64,000 bases of DNA from Astropecten irregularis (lineage: Eukaryota > Echinodermata > Asteroidea > Paxillosida > Astropectinidae): the NCBI GenBank assembly GCA_963971285.1, contig OZ020244.1, positions 7,688,001 to 7,752,000 of the forward strand. Direction: 5' to 3'. The translations under genes were made by a program, and so were the position numbers. This document shows, in pieces, positions 32,975-45,274 of this stretch. The notes under the pieces are model-generated. The model was given only the letters and a program-made list of their open reading frames with translations. It had not been told where the DNA came from and made no database searches. Position 1 is the stretch's first letter. Each line of letters opens with the position of its first letter.

Positions 32975-33158
32975 CAGTGGAACGCAACTACAACGAACAC
33001 CGCTATACTGAACATTTTGCTGTACCGAACATCATCCTTGGCTCCCAATTTTTGTTTACAATGTATAGGCATGCTGAACATGTTCACTATAACGAACGTC
33101 CGCTATAACAAACAATTTCTGTGCATCCCATCGTGTTCGTTATAGTGGCGTTCCACTG
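32975..33158. mobile_element. Pogo-like MITE, 184 bp, TA target duplication
   Basis: The termini CAGTGGAACGC and GCGTTCCACTG are inverted repeats flanked by TA on both sides. The surrounding array monomer supplies the empty site (AGTTATAGTAATTGG), matching exactly when the element and one TA are removed. The interior is ATAACGAAC-rich, as in Tigger/pogo ends. Non-autonomous. Confidence 0.85.
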
Positions 33159-33377
33159 TAGTAATTGGTTGTATTGATAACACACAGGACAAAATGAGGA
33201 GTTATAGTAATGAGGAGTTATAGTAATTGGTTGTATTGATAACACACAGGACAAAATGAGGAGTTATTGGTTGTATTGATAACACACAGGACAAAATGAG
33301 GAGTTATAGTAATATTGGTTGTATTGATAACACACAGGACAAAATGAGGAGTTATAGTAATGAGGAGTTTGAGCAAT

Positions 33378-33513
33378 GGGAGACGTTTGGAGAGTCTGTC
33401 TTGAGTCAACAGCGCACGCGCAAACCATGCTTGCGCAATTGTGAGCATGTGCGCATTTTGCGCGTGCGTGCACGTGCTCTGTTGACTCAAGACCGACTCT
33501 CCAAAAGTCTCCC
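33378..33513. mobile_element. GGGAGAC foldback MITE, copy 1
   Basis: Inverted arms run from GGGAGACGTTTGGAGAGTC to GACTCTCCAAAAGTCTCCC, with the inner GAGTCAACAG / CTGTTGACTC also pairing. The middle is rich in GCGCACGC. Flanks suggest a 2-bp AT-type duplication. Confidence 0.8.
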
Positions 33514-33917
33514 AATGGTTGTATTGAGTTATAGTAATGAGGAGTTATAGTAATTGGTTGTATTGATAACACAGAACAAAATGAGGAGTTATAGTAATGA
33601 AGAGTTATAGTAATATTCGTTGTATTGATAACACACAGGACAAAATGAGGAGGTAATGAAGAGTTATAGTAATTGGTTGTATTGATAACACAGGACAAAA
33701 TGAGGAGTTATAGTAATATTGGTTGTATTGATAACACACAGGACAAATTGAGGAGTTATAGTAATATTGGTTGTATTGATAACACAGGACAAAATGAGGA
33801 GTTATAGTAATGAAGAGTTATAGTAATTGGTTGTATTGATAACACAGGACAAAATGAGGAGTTATAGTAATATTGGTTGTATTGATAACACAGGACAAAA
33901 TGAGGAGTTATAGTAAT

Positions 33918-34056
33918 GGGAGACTTTTGGAGAGTCGGTCTTGAGTCAACAGCGCACGCGCACGCACGCGCAATACAACGCGCGCATGGTCACAATTGCG
34001 CAAGCATGGTTTGCACGTGCGCTGTTGACTCAAGACACACTCTCCAAAAGTCTCCC
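33918..34056. mobile_element. GGGAGAC foldback MITE, copy 2
   Basis: 139 bp with arms GGGAGACTTTTGGAGAGTC and the inverse. Inserted in the array monomer GTAATTGG, giving GTAAT before and ATTGG after. Confidence 0.85.
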
Positions 34057-34226
34057 ATTGGTTGTATTGATAACACACATGACAAAATGAGGAGTTACAG
34101 TAATGAGGAGTTAGAGTAATGAAGAGTTATAGTAATTGGTTGTATTGATAACACAGGACAAAATGAGGAGTTATAGTAATATTGGTTGTATTGATAACAC
34201 AGGACAAAATGAGGAGTTATAGTAAT

Positions 34227-34365
34227 GGGAGACTTTTGGAGAGTCGGTCTTGAGTCAACAGCGCACGCGCACGCACGCGCAATACAACGCGCGCATGGTC
34301 ACAATTGCGCAAGCATGGTTTGCACGTGCGCTGTTGACTCAAGACAGACTCTCCAAAAGTCTCCC
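34227..34365. mobile_element. GGGAGAC foldback MITE, copy 3
   Basis: Near-identical to copy 2 and in the same array context 309 bp downstream. It probably multiplied by array duplication rather than by a new insertion. Confidence 0.85.
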
Positions 34366-34734
34366 ATTGGTTGTATTGATAACACACAGGACAAAATGAG
34401 GAGTTATAATAATGAGGAGTTATAGTAATGAAGAGTTATAGTAATTTGTTATATTGATAACACACAGGACAAAATGAGGAGTTATAATAATGAGGAGTTA
34501 TAGTAATGAGGAGTTATAGTAATTGGTTGTATTGATAACACACAGGACAAAATGAGGAGTTATAGTAATGAGGAGTTATAGTAATGAAGAGTTATAGTAA
34601 TTTGTTATATTGATAACACACAGGACAAAATGAGAAGTTATAGTAATGAAGATTTATAGTAATTGGTTGTATTGATAACACACAGGACAAAATGAAGAGT
34701 TATAGTAATTGGTTGTATTGATGTACATCTGTGT

Positions 34735-35580
34735 TCACTCTCAGTACAAATAGAGGAGTCTTGATGTACAGATGTGTTAATTCTCAGTACAAATAGAGGA
34801 GTCGCATAGTGTGTACACCGTGACTCCTCTATTTGTACTGAGTGTGAACGCATCTGCACACTTAGAATCCTCCATTGTACTGGTAGTAGATCTGTGTTCA
34901 CTCTCAGTACAAATAGAGGAGTCTTGATGTACAGATGTGTTAATTCTCAGTACAAATAGAGGAGTCGCATAGTGTGTACACCGAGACTCCTCTATTTGTA
35001 CTGAGTGTGAACGCATCTGCACACTTAGAATCCTCCATTGTACTGGTAGTACATCTGTGTTCACTCTAAGTACAAATAGAGGAGTCTTGATGTACAGATG
35101 TGTTAATTCTCAGTACAAATAGAGGAGTCGCATAGTGTGTACACCGAGACTCCTCTATTTGTACTGAGTGTGAACGCATCTGCACACTTAGAATCCTCCA
35201 TTGTACTGGTAGTAGATCTGTGTTCACTCTCAGTACAAATAGAGGAGTCTTGATGTACAGATGTGTTAATTCTCAGTACAAATAGAGGAGTCGCATAGTG
35301 TGTACACCGAGACTCCTCTATTTGTACTGAGTGTGAACGCATCTGCACACTTAGAATCCTCCATTGTACTGGTAGTAGATCTGTGTTCACTCTCAGTACA
35401 AATAGAGGAGTCTTGATGTACAGATGTGTTAATTCTCAGTACAAATAGAGGAGTCGCATAGTGTGTACACCGAGACTCCTCTATTTGTACTGAGTGTGAA
35501 CGCATCTGCACACTTAGAATCCTCCATTGTAATGGTAGTAGATCTGTGTTCACTCTCAGTACAAATAGAGGAGTCTTAAT
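34735..35580. repeat. 163-bp hairpin satellite, array 1
   Basis: About five units. Each unit carries two direct and one inverted copy of CAGTACAAATAGAGGAGTC, so a long hairpin can form around GCATAGTGTGTACACC. ORFs repeating every 163 bp on the minus strand are artefacts. Confidence 0.92.
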
Positions 35581-35654
35581 GTGCACATTAACAGGGAAAC
35601 TACTCACTTTTTGTCGGCCTTGATCACATGTTACATTGTTAATTAATACCTAAT

Positions 35655-35924
35655 TTGGGGATTCATTTTACACAGCATTCCACAATGTATGTTAGCATGG
35701 ATGTACATGTACCAGATGCAGATCTTCCTACCATTGCGTACTTTGTAACAAAGGAAGTGTCAGTTGTTTATCAAATCGTACAGTTTTGCAAACTTTTTGA
35801 CATCCATGGAGCAGCTGGATTTTATGAGAATGATTATTGGTTGCTATTATCTGATGAGCAACATGTTGCCCTTCTTGAATTTCATGCTATCAGAGAAGCA
35901 TGGCCATGCATAATATACAAGGTT
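35655..35924 (+). CDS. Candidate coding exon, family unknown
   Basis: It follows an acceptor-like ATTCATTTTACACAG, reads open for about 90 codons and ends ACAAG before GTTGGC. The translation (DLPTIAYFVTKEVSVVYQ, YWLLLSDEQHVALLEFH) has ordinary protein composition, unlike the surrounding arrays. No partner exon was established; one candidate follows AAATCTAG at 36374. Confidence 0.3.
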
Positions 35925-36519
35925 GGCATTATATAAAAAGCTTACTGTCAATTATAATTTTCCTTTAAAGGGCGGCTGCAGTGCTTTTTTCAGTCAGGTT
36001 AGTTTATTGCCTTCATACAGAGAATATACTGACAAATAATGAATGGCAAGTCTTATTTTGGTTTCAAATCACCATTTGGTTTTCCTTTGAATGGCTTTGC
36101 AAAACGGGGGATTTTCATGCATACTCATGCAGGGAACCAACAGCCAAAATATAAGGAAAAATAAAAGTAAAATCACAGTCCCCATGTACAGTTTTTATTG
36201 GCACATGTTCAAGCCATAATATTCCCATTGCAGAGACCCTTTAATGTTGACTTAGTTTGCTATTTTATGAAGTTTGACTGTGCTAATTGAGGTTTTGATT
36301 GCTACATAATGTATAGTAATTTTGACATCTTGGACTAAATTACTCTACATTGTATTTGCATTTTCAAATCTAGATGGACAAAATGGTGAAACTATTCTGC
36401 TAACCACACTGCCAGCCTGGAGGTACATGTTCCAACATGACCAGTGCCATATTGTTTGTTGTCGCGGTACCACTGTCAGTCACTTGGAATCCTGCTTTAG
36501 TATTTTTCAAATTTAATCC

Positions 36520-36955
36520 AAGATCAACAATGATACAAGGCAATGGCTTGCAATGGGTCTTTTACAATATTGAGATGAAGAATTTGTTTTAATGTGTTAT
36601 GGGGTTCTTAGTGATGTCAACTGGATGAGGTTTTTTCTGAAGGCTAAGGCCACATGTGACTTTTTAAGTTTACTGCATTTTTGAAACACATGTTCTGTTC
36701 AATCGGGCATTAAGTGTACATTTTGCCAATAATGTATTTCAAACCCTCTTTTTTTTGTAATGTTCAAACCTGTAAAAGAAAATTGCATCACAGCTGGTGT
36801 ATGCATGTACCCACTACACTAATTGCAATGGTTGAAGTTTTTCCCCATTTGCTCCAGATTGAAATACATTGTGAAATATGGTGCATTCACAAATATGTCA
36901 CGTGATCTGTGCAGCTAGAGGCTGTTTGCCATATTTTCTCCAATGAGCAGATGTG
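36520..36955. repeat. Parent segment of local duplications
   Basis: 36530-36770 (CAATGGCTTGCAATGG ... GCATTTTTGAAACACATG) recurs at 38733-39360, interrupted there by a MITE. 36815-36950 (ATTGCAATGGTTGAAGTTTT ... CACGTGATC) recurs at 40867-41000. No gene recognised. Confidence 0.75.
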
Positions 36956-38670
36956 TTCACTAAGGACAAATAGAGGAGTCTCAGTGTGCACACCGAGACT
37001 CCTCTATTTGTACTGAGTGTGAACACTTAGAATATCCTCCATTGTACCGATAGTATCTGTGTTCACTCTCAGTACAAATAGAGGAGTCTTGATGTACAGA
37101 TGTGTTAATTCTCAGTACAAATAGAGGAGTCGCATAGTGTGTACACCGTGACTCCTCTATTTGTACTGAGTGTGAACGCATCTGCACACTTAGAATCCTC
37201 CATTGTACTGATAGTAGATCTGTGTTCACTCTCAGTACAAATAGAGGAGTCTTGATGTACAGATGTGTTAATTCTCAGTACAAATAGAGGAGTCGCATAG
37301 TGTGTACACCGAGACTCCTCTATTTGTACTGAGTGTGAACGCATCTGCACACTTAGAATCCTCCATTGTAATGGTAGTAGATCTGTGTTCACTCTCAGTA
37401 CAAATAGAGGAGTCTTGATGTACAGATGTGTTAATTCTCAGTACAAATAGAGGAGTCGCATAGTGTGTACACCGAGACTCTTCTATTTGTACTGAGTGTG
37501 AACGCATCTGCACACTTAGAATCCTCCATTGTACTGATAGTAGATCTGTGTTCACTCTCAGTACAAATAGAGGAGTCTTGATGTACAGATGTGTTAATTC
37601 TCAGTACAAATAGAGGAGTCTCGGTGTACACACTATGAGACTCCTCTATTTGTACTGAGTGTGAACGCATCTGCACACTTAGAATCCTCCATTGTACTGG
37701 TAGTAGATCTGTGTTCACTCTCAGTACAAATAGAGGAGTCTTGATGTACAGATGTGTTAATTCTCAGTACAAATAGAGGAGTCACATAGTGTGTACACTG
37801 AGACTCCTCTATTTGTACTGAGTGTGAACGCATCTGCACACTTAGAATCCTCCATTGTACTGGTAGTAGATCTGTGTTCACTCTCAGTACAAATAGAGGA
37901 GTCTTGATGTACAGATGTGTTAATTCTCAGTACAAATAGAGGAGTCGCATAGTGTGTACACCGAGACTCCTCTATTTGTACTGAGTGTGAACGCATCTGC
38001 ACACTTAGAATCCTCCATTGTACTGGTAGTACATCTGTGTTCACTCTCAGTACAAATAGAGGAGTCTTGATGTACAGATGTGTTAATTCTCAGTACAAAT
38101 AGAGGAGTCGCATAGTGTGTACACCGAGACTCCTCTATTTGTACTGAGTGTGAACGCATCTGCACACTTAGAATCCTCCATTGTACTGATAGTAGATCTG
38201 TGTTCACTCTCAGTACAAATAGAGGAGTCTTGATGTACAGATGTGTTAATTCTCAGTACAAATAGAGGAGTCGCATAGTGTGTACACCGTGACTCCTCTA
38301 TTTGTACTGAGTGTGAACGCATCTGCACACTTAGAATCCTCCATTGTACTGATAGTAGATCTGTGTTCACTCTCAGTACAAATAGAGGAGTCTTGATGTA
38401 CAGATGTGTTAATTCTCAGTACAAATAGAGGAGTCGCATAGTGTGTACACCGAGACTCCTCTATTTGTACTGAGTGTGAACGCATCTGCACACTTAGAAT
38501 CCTCCATTGTACTGATAGTAGATCTGTGTTCACTCTCAGTACAAATAGAGGAGTCTTGATGTACAGATGTGTTAATTCTCAGTACAAATAGAGGAGTCAC
38601 ATAGTGTGTACACTGAGACTCCTCTATTTGTACTGAGTGTGAACGCACCTGCACACTGATCACTCCTCTA
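36955..38670. repeat. 163-bp hairpin satellite, array 2
   Basis: About ten units of the same 163-bp monomer as 34735-35580, more homogeneous, with small variants (GTACTGATAG / GTACTGGTAG). The first and last units are truncated. Confidence 0.92.
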
Positions 38671-38765
38671 TTTGAACTGAGTGTGAACACCATGCAGAAT
38701 AAACAAGGTTGGCCTTTAAAAGCTTTACAAGTCAATGGCTTGCAATGGCTCTTTACAATATTTAA

Positions 38766-39173
38766 AGAGGATGTTCAACACTCAACAAACCTCGCTTTAT
38801 TTGTTAGAACTATAATCATCAAATTACTTGACATGAGAAAAAAAAATTATCTCACAGTGAACACAGAAAGAGAGTCTTTTTGATGATTTTTCTCTCAACA
38901 TGCTCAACCCGCAAGCTACCCAAAAATTGAAACTGTCGGAATTTTGTCAATGGGGGCAGCAGACATTTAATGAAAAGGCTCCGTACTGTGACGTCATGAG
39001 CTTTTCATTTATTTTTTGGTAGCTTGCGGGTTGAGCATGTTGAGAGAAAAATCATCAAAAAGACTCTATTTCTGTGTTCACTGTGAGATAAATATTTTTT
39101 TCTCATGTCTAGTAATTTGATGATAATAGTTCTAACAAATAAAGCGAGGTTTGTTGAGTGTTGAACATCCTCT
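38766..39173. mobile_element. 408-bp foldback MITE in TTAA (piggyBac-type)
   Basis: Arms of about 170 bp are reverse complements (AGAGGATGTTCAACACTC at the left, its inverse at the right). TTAA lies at 38762-38765 and 39174-39177. The related segment at 36550-36575 lacks the insertion and serves as an approximate empty site. No transposase; non-autonomous. The TTAA target is characteristic of piggyBac elements. Confidence 0.85.
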
Positions 39174-39721
39174 TTAAGAATGAAGAATTTGTTTTAATGT
39201 GTTATGGGGTTCAATGTGAACTGGATGAGGTTTTTCTGAAGGCTAAGGCCACAGGTGACTTTTTAAGTTTACTGCATTTTTGAAACACATGTTCTGTTCA
39301 ATCGGCCATTAAGTGTACATTTTGCCAATAATGTATTTCAAACCATCTAAAATGTTCAAACCTGTAACAGAAAATTGAACAGCACTTTAATTAGTGTCCA
39401 TGTACCTTGACTACATGTAATAGCACCTTTGACATCGTGGTAAAATTTAAACTTGTAAGGATTTGTAAAAAAAAAAGTCATGCAATTCTTATACTGTATG
39501 TTCTTTATTTGATTTTTTTTTTATCCACTTTAATCCAGAATCAACAATAATGCAGGGCAGTGTAACTCTTACAAAATTCAAGAATGTGGGATTTATTTTA
39601 ATGTGTTATTGAGTTCTTGGTAATGTAAAATTATGTGGCATTAGTTGTTGGTTATTACGTACATTTTTTTCTGAAGTTTTTGCCTTAAAAGTACAATTTT
39701 TTTTACAAGATTAACGACCTT

Positions 39722-40489
39722 CAAATATATATTGTGTCCAAATATATATTGTGTCCAAATATATATTGTGTCCAAATATATATTGTGTCCAAATATATAT
39801 TGTGTCCAAATATATATTGTGTCCAAATATATATTGTGTCCAAATATATATTGTGTCCAAATATATATTGTGTCCAAATATATATTGTGTCCAAATATAT
39901 ATTGTGTCCAAATATATATTGTGTCCAAATATATATTGTGTCCAAATATATATTGTGTCCAAATATATATTGTGTCCAAATATATATTGTGTCCAAATAT
40001 ATATTGTGTCCAAATATATATTGTGTCCAAATATATATTGTGTCCAAATATATATTGTGTCCAAATATATATTGTGTCCAAATATATATTGTGTCCAAAT
40101 ATATATTGTGTCCAAATATATATTGTGTCCAAATATATATTGTGTCCAAATATATATTGTGTCCAAATACATATTGTGTCCAAATACATATTGTGTCCAA
40201 ATATATATTGTGTCCAAATATATATTGTGTCCAAATATATATTGTGTCCAAATATATATTGTGTCCAAATATATATTGTGTCCAAATATATATTGTGTCC
40301 AAATATATATTGTGTCCAAATATATATTGTGTCCAAATACATATTGTGTCCAAATACATATTGTGTCCAAATACATATTGTGTCCAAATATATATTGTGT
40401 CCAAATATATATTGTGTCCAAATATATATTGTGTCCAAATATATATTGTGTCTAAATATATATTGTGTCCAAACATATATTGTGTCCAT
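39722..40489. repeat. 17-bp minisatellite (CAAATATATATTGTGTC)
   Basis: About 45 almost perfect copies. A CAAATACATATTGTGTC variant occurs as a pair near 40169 and a triplet near 40339, indicating block duplication. Because 17 is not a multiple of three, the long ORFs in several frames are artefacts. Confidence 0.97.
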
Positions 40490-41037
40490 TCTTTACTAAT
40501 TATTTTATAACTGTTTTATCAAGCAAAATCAGTTGAACACATTTATTCACGGTAGTAAAACATTTATTTTCACACTAGCAAGACTTTCTGACTCCTAGAG
40601 TTACCAATAGGGATGTCATATAGTGAACCTGATGTTACAACTAAAATGTTAATGTTGGCATTGATTTTTTAAATAAAACTTTTCAGTACTGTTACCTGAC
40701 AATAGTTTTATTTTCTTCTCATTTTATGGAGTTTTAAGTATTTTTATTTATTCATATTGGTCTGAAAATCTCCACTTCTTGCCATATAAATGTACATATT
40801 TCATATGGCCCCGTGCGTATTGTCCTACCCCTTTCCTGAAATCATGAATTTAAACACCTCACTACACTTATTGCAATGGTTGAAGTTTTCCTTATTTGCT
40901 CCAGATTGAAATCCATTGTGAAATATGGTGCATATTCACAAATATGCAAATATGTCACGTGATCCGTGCGGCTGTGTATGTGCCATATTTCCTCCAATAA
41001 GGCGGACCCTCATTCACACACTCACACACGTCCATCC

Positions 41038-41152
41038 ACCATGTCATAATTTTGGTACAGTTTGAGGGCACCTCGAAATGTAGGTATTGTGCTTAGGGGC
41101 TCAAACGGTATGCAGAACAAGTATGGGTGTGTGTGTGTGTGTGTGTGTGTGT
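41038..41152. repeat. Dispersed repeat plus (GT)n
   Basis: 41038-41125 is the reverse complement of 17957-18043 and runs into about thirteen GT units at 41126-41152. Confidence 0.85.
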
Positions 41153-42177
41153 TAATGAAAGAAGATTTTTTTCTTTGATTAAGACAATGTGTAAACCATT
41201 TTTTTTTTTTGCTTGGCCTTACATCACGTTTCTTTATTGCAATGTGGTTCATTGTAGTTGTTTATTGGTACTTGTTCGTGATGTACAGGCTGCGTTTTTT
41301 GGGGGGGAATATTGTGGTGTAATCATTTTGAGCAAGAGTCTCTCCTTGACGGAGGGAAATAATTATAAGGAAAATGAAGTTAGGACATGGGCAAAGATTG
41401 AAGAACTAAGTTTTGTTCTATCAAACTTGTGTTCCTGTTCGTCCTTGTAAGACGGAAATCCACAACATGTATATTAAAATAGGGCAAGAAGAAATGCTCT
41501 TCAACATAAATTACGATTTACGTACTTACGTAGGACTATAGTTCAATTCTATTATTAGTAATTCAAAGTTGACTCAAAGGAAATGTATGGTGTAATGGGC
41601 GCTCTTCATGAAGCTGCCGGCTTTTTTAACTTGTCCTTCTGGCTTTTTAATTATCGTTCGAAATCTTCGTTGTTTTTTGCCATCCTTATCTAAACTTCAT
41701 GGAATTCGCCCTTTAGTTGTTTTATCTACCAGTTTTGAGCTTCAGTTTACTACAAAAGACTCAGATATGGGACTATAACCTGCAGTAATTTTTTCGACCA
41801 CCAATTCTACCGGGTCTGCCATATTGGGAGTATACAGCATGTCCACTACAAATATCCTTCCTAGATTGCTGGTGGCCTTGCTCCTTTCTACGGAACTATG
41901 GACTGGATGGTCAAACAGATATGTTGTTGTTGATGCTCAACTGTCTATAAACCCTGGTTCTTCTCTTCAGTTGTCAACGGTCCCCCCATACCCCCGAGTA
42001 TGTCACTACTACTACAACACACGAGTGAGTCTTTCAATATTAACTGGAAGTAGGCGTGCATGCACACCTGTTGGATTCCACCACACAAAAGTTCCATCAC
42101 TGAAGTGGTCGAGGCATGGTTGCACCTGTTTACTGATCCCTGGCCAAGACCCTCCGTTAGACATCACAAGGTGGATG

Positions 42178-42201
42178 GACATTGCCAAGAATCCTGGGCC
42201 T
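42178..42201 (+). other. 2A-like ribosome-skipping motif
   Basis: DIAKNPGP at codons 119-126 of the LINE reading frame fits the 2A consensus D-[VI]-E-x-N-P-G-P except Ala for Glu. 2A-like motifs near the N terminus of ORF2 are documented for sea-urchin and other invertebrate APE-type LINEs. Activity of this variant is unknown. Confidence 0.65.
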
Positions 42202-45151
42202 ATGGACTCCGATATTAAGCCTAACAATGTGACCAGCAGAGTCCCCCATACATTTCATAATGGAATCAGCCAAGGCCATTCGACCAGTAATCTCAACCTG
42301 GAACTTTTGGATAAACAGCTGATTACCTCCCACCCACCAGCCCTCCCTCAAATAGCAGAATCCACAAGCACTACCTGTCCAAAACGAAACGATTTGGAGA
42401 ACGGTTTCACTCGGTACTCCCGTAATCAACTGATGGGTTTACGAGGCAACTATCCCTTGGATGTCACTACTGCCTCGGATATTGCATGGCTAAAGAACTA
42501 TGGAAAACAAAGGCGCCGGGGAGGCCGAGGTGGAAGACGTACCTACCGTCACATTCCAGTCATCATGCCGGACATCGCTAGAAAACCCACAAACAGTGAC
42601 TGTAGAGTAAATATCGCTTACTTAGTTAAGATCCATAACAACATGTCAAAGGTGTCGGCCAGACCTAATCAAAGCCTGCCTAGAATGGTTGTGTGTAACC
42701 CACGATCTTTAGTTAATAAGATGGATGAATTCAGATCATTCTTGCATGATGAACAGGTTGATATTGCTTGTGTTTCTGAAACCTGGTTTCAAAAAGATAC
42801 GCCTGTTGATCAAGTGGCTATTGATAAATATTGCTTGTTTTCAAGGTCAAGATAAGACCGACGTGGCGGTGGCGTAGCATTGTACTCTCATGATTCATTA
42901 ATTGCCACGAACTACCCTGTTCTTATTCCTGAACAGCTTGAGGTAATTTGGGTTAAAATTAGACCGGCATTTTTACCCAGGTCCATATCTTGCTTGTTTT
43001 ATTGTACAGTATACTCTCCACCTAATGACCCCAATACAGAAATCCTGATTTGCCATTTACAAGAAACTGTAGATAGAATTACTACTGATCATCCAGATGC
43101 AGGCATTGTCATTGCAGGTGATATGAATCACCTAGATATTAGCCAATTGATAACTGGTTCATTTGTACAGGTGGTAAATAGTTACACAAGAGGCTCAGCT
43201 GTTTTTGACAAGATCATTACTAACATCCCTAGTCACTATGAACCTCCAATCATTATGGCACCTCTCGGACAAAGTGATCATAATATAGTCTTTTGGAACC
43301 CCAAAATACACACCACTCGTTCAAACGACACACATACCAAGACCACTAGACCAATTAAACAGTCGTCTGTGCGTGAATTTGGCCAATGGATCACAGAATA
43401 CGATTGGCCTGAGGTTTACTCTGTGTCAGGTACCCAGCAAAAATTGGATATATTTTACAGTGTTTTAGATGATGCAATTGATATGTTCTTTCCATCCAAA
43501 ACCATAAAATTACACACAACTGATAAACCTTGGATGACGGTTGAGATTAAGTCTTTGATTAAGCAGAGACAGGTGTTGTTTTCTCACGGCAACTTAAGAT
43601 GGAAGTTGATGAGAAATAAGATTATTCGTCTTATTAACATTGCCAAAAAAGATTATTATCATAACCGAGTGCAAAGGTTAAAACGTAACAACCCAGCTAC
43701 ATGGTACCGCACCATAAACATGATGACATCTGGCTCCACCTCCGATCCAGCAGTTATTCCTCCCCCTGGGACTGATCGCAATGACGACTTTGCTATTGCA
43801 AATGCAGTTAATGAGTTTTTCACATCAGTAGCTGGTGATCTTGATCCGCTGGATTTGTCAATCTTGCCTAGTTATTTACCATCACCCGAACCTTGCCCTT
43901 CAGTTCAGGTTTGGGAGGTTTACAAACAACTTCGAAAAATTCCAAGCAGGAAAGCAGGTGGGCCAGATAGAATCCCAGCATCAATTATTCGTGAATTTGC
44001 ATATGAATTGAGTAAGCCCCTCACAAATATCCTTAATTCGTCGTACCACGAGGGTGTATTTCCTAACCAGTGGAAAAAGGCAATTATTGTTCCAATTCCA
44101 AAGAGCTCTCCACCAACATGGAACAAGCTCCGACCTGTGTCTTTAACAGATCATTTTGCCAAAGTAGCCGAGCATTTTGTTGTTGAATGGATTTCTTCGG
44201 ATATTCAAGTGAATCTAGACCAGAACCAGTTCGGAAATAGAAAAGGGGTGTCTACTGCTCATTATCTTGTTAAGCTTGTTGATAATCTTTGTTTTCATGC
44301 TGAGTCCCCTAAAAGTTACAGCAGTGTGGTAATCACAGATTTCAGTAAAGCATTTGACCATGTTGATCATAATGTTCTCATTCAAGACCTACTTGGTATG
44401 GGCACACGCCCATCGTTAATTCCATGGATATGTATTTTTTTAGCCCAGCGATCCCAGTGTGTCAGGTACAAAAATGTGTTCTCTAACTTCAATGTTTTGA
44501 AAGGGGGGACTACCCCAAGGAACAAAGTTTGGCCCGTTAGGATTTCTAGTTAAATTTAATGGTGCTATCAGTTCTAGGGACCCTGTTAACAATAAGGTCC
44601 TGAGCCTCAAATATGTTGATGATATGACATTAGTTGAGAATTGTTTAAGTAATCACCCAACAACTATCCAACCAGTCTTAAATGAATTTAGTGAGTGGGC
44701 TTTGCGTAACAACATGAAAATCAATTCTGAGAAATGTTGTAACATGAATGTGTGTTTCATGAGAAATCCTCACCAATTTCAACCTCTCCAAATCCTAGAC
44801 ACTGATCTTCAGATAGTTGAATATGTGAAAAATTCTCGGTGTTTTGATTGGTTCGGACCTCAAATGGGACAGACATGTCCACTTTATCTATCAAAGGGCG
44901 AGCAGTAAAATGTTCATGCTCAAATTGCTGAAAAAGTTCAACCTGCCTCTTTCGGACCTGTTAACAGTGTACAAAGGATATATTCGCCCACTTACGGAAT
45001 ATGCTACACCTGTTTGGAATGCGGGGTTAACAAAAGCTCATGTGGCCAAGTTGGAGAATATTCAGAAACGAGCTCTAAAAATAATTTTAGGGATGGATTA
45101 TCTAGATTATGCACATTCCCTCATCAGATGTAATTTAGTTTCTCTCATTTA

Positions 45152-45274
45152 TGAATATTAAATGATTTTGGTCGGGAAATAGATAATATGCAATTAGGCT
45201 TGCCCTTCACCGACGTGGATGAGCACTGTATACTCAGTGCTTGTGAGAGCATGTGAGAAAAAAAAAAAAAAATA
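45152..45274 (+). mobile_element. 123-bp poly-A retroinsertion with 12-bp target duplication
   Basis: TTCTCTCATTTA occurs at 45140-45151 and 45275-45286. Between them lies a sequence starting TGAATATT and ending in about 15 A. Removing it plus one target copy brings the LINE reading frame close together. The same sequence with the same start is at 11964. No tRNA, 5S or 7SL origin was recognised. Confidence 0.85.

Larger units (their letters stand above)
32370..34720. repeat. Irregular AT-rich minisatellite array
   Basis: Many copies of GAGGAGTTATAGTAATTGG plus TTGTATTGATAACACACAGG and ACAAAAT, of varying length, run for over 2 kb. Four foldback elements are inserted into it, and one 309-bp segment carrying a MITE is itself duplicated. 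ORFs across it on both strands are artefacts. Confidence 0.9.

Noticed and set aside
32354..34425. Overlapping ORFs on both strands rich in CVINTTNYYNSS and DKMRSYSNEE
   Set aside because: They are artefacts of the AT-rich minisatellite array and inserted MITEs.
34735..38670. Repeated 95-residue minus-strand ORFs every 163 bp as a gene family
   Set aside because: They follow the satellite period exactly, begin and end inside hairpin motifs and show no splice or domain signal.
39722..40489. CRISPR-like regular short repeats and very long ORFs in several frames
   Set aside because: It is a contiguous 17-bp minisatellite with no spacers, in a eukaryotic context; the ORFs exist only because the unit lacks stops.
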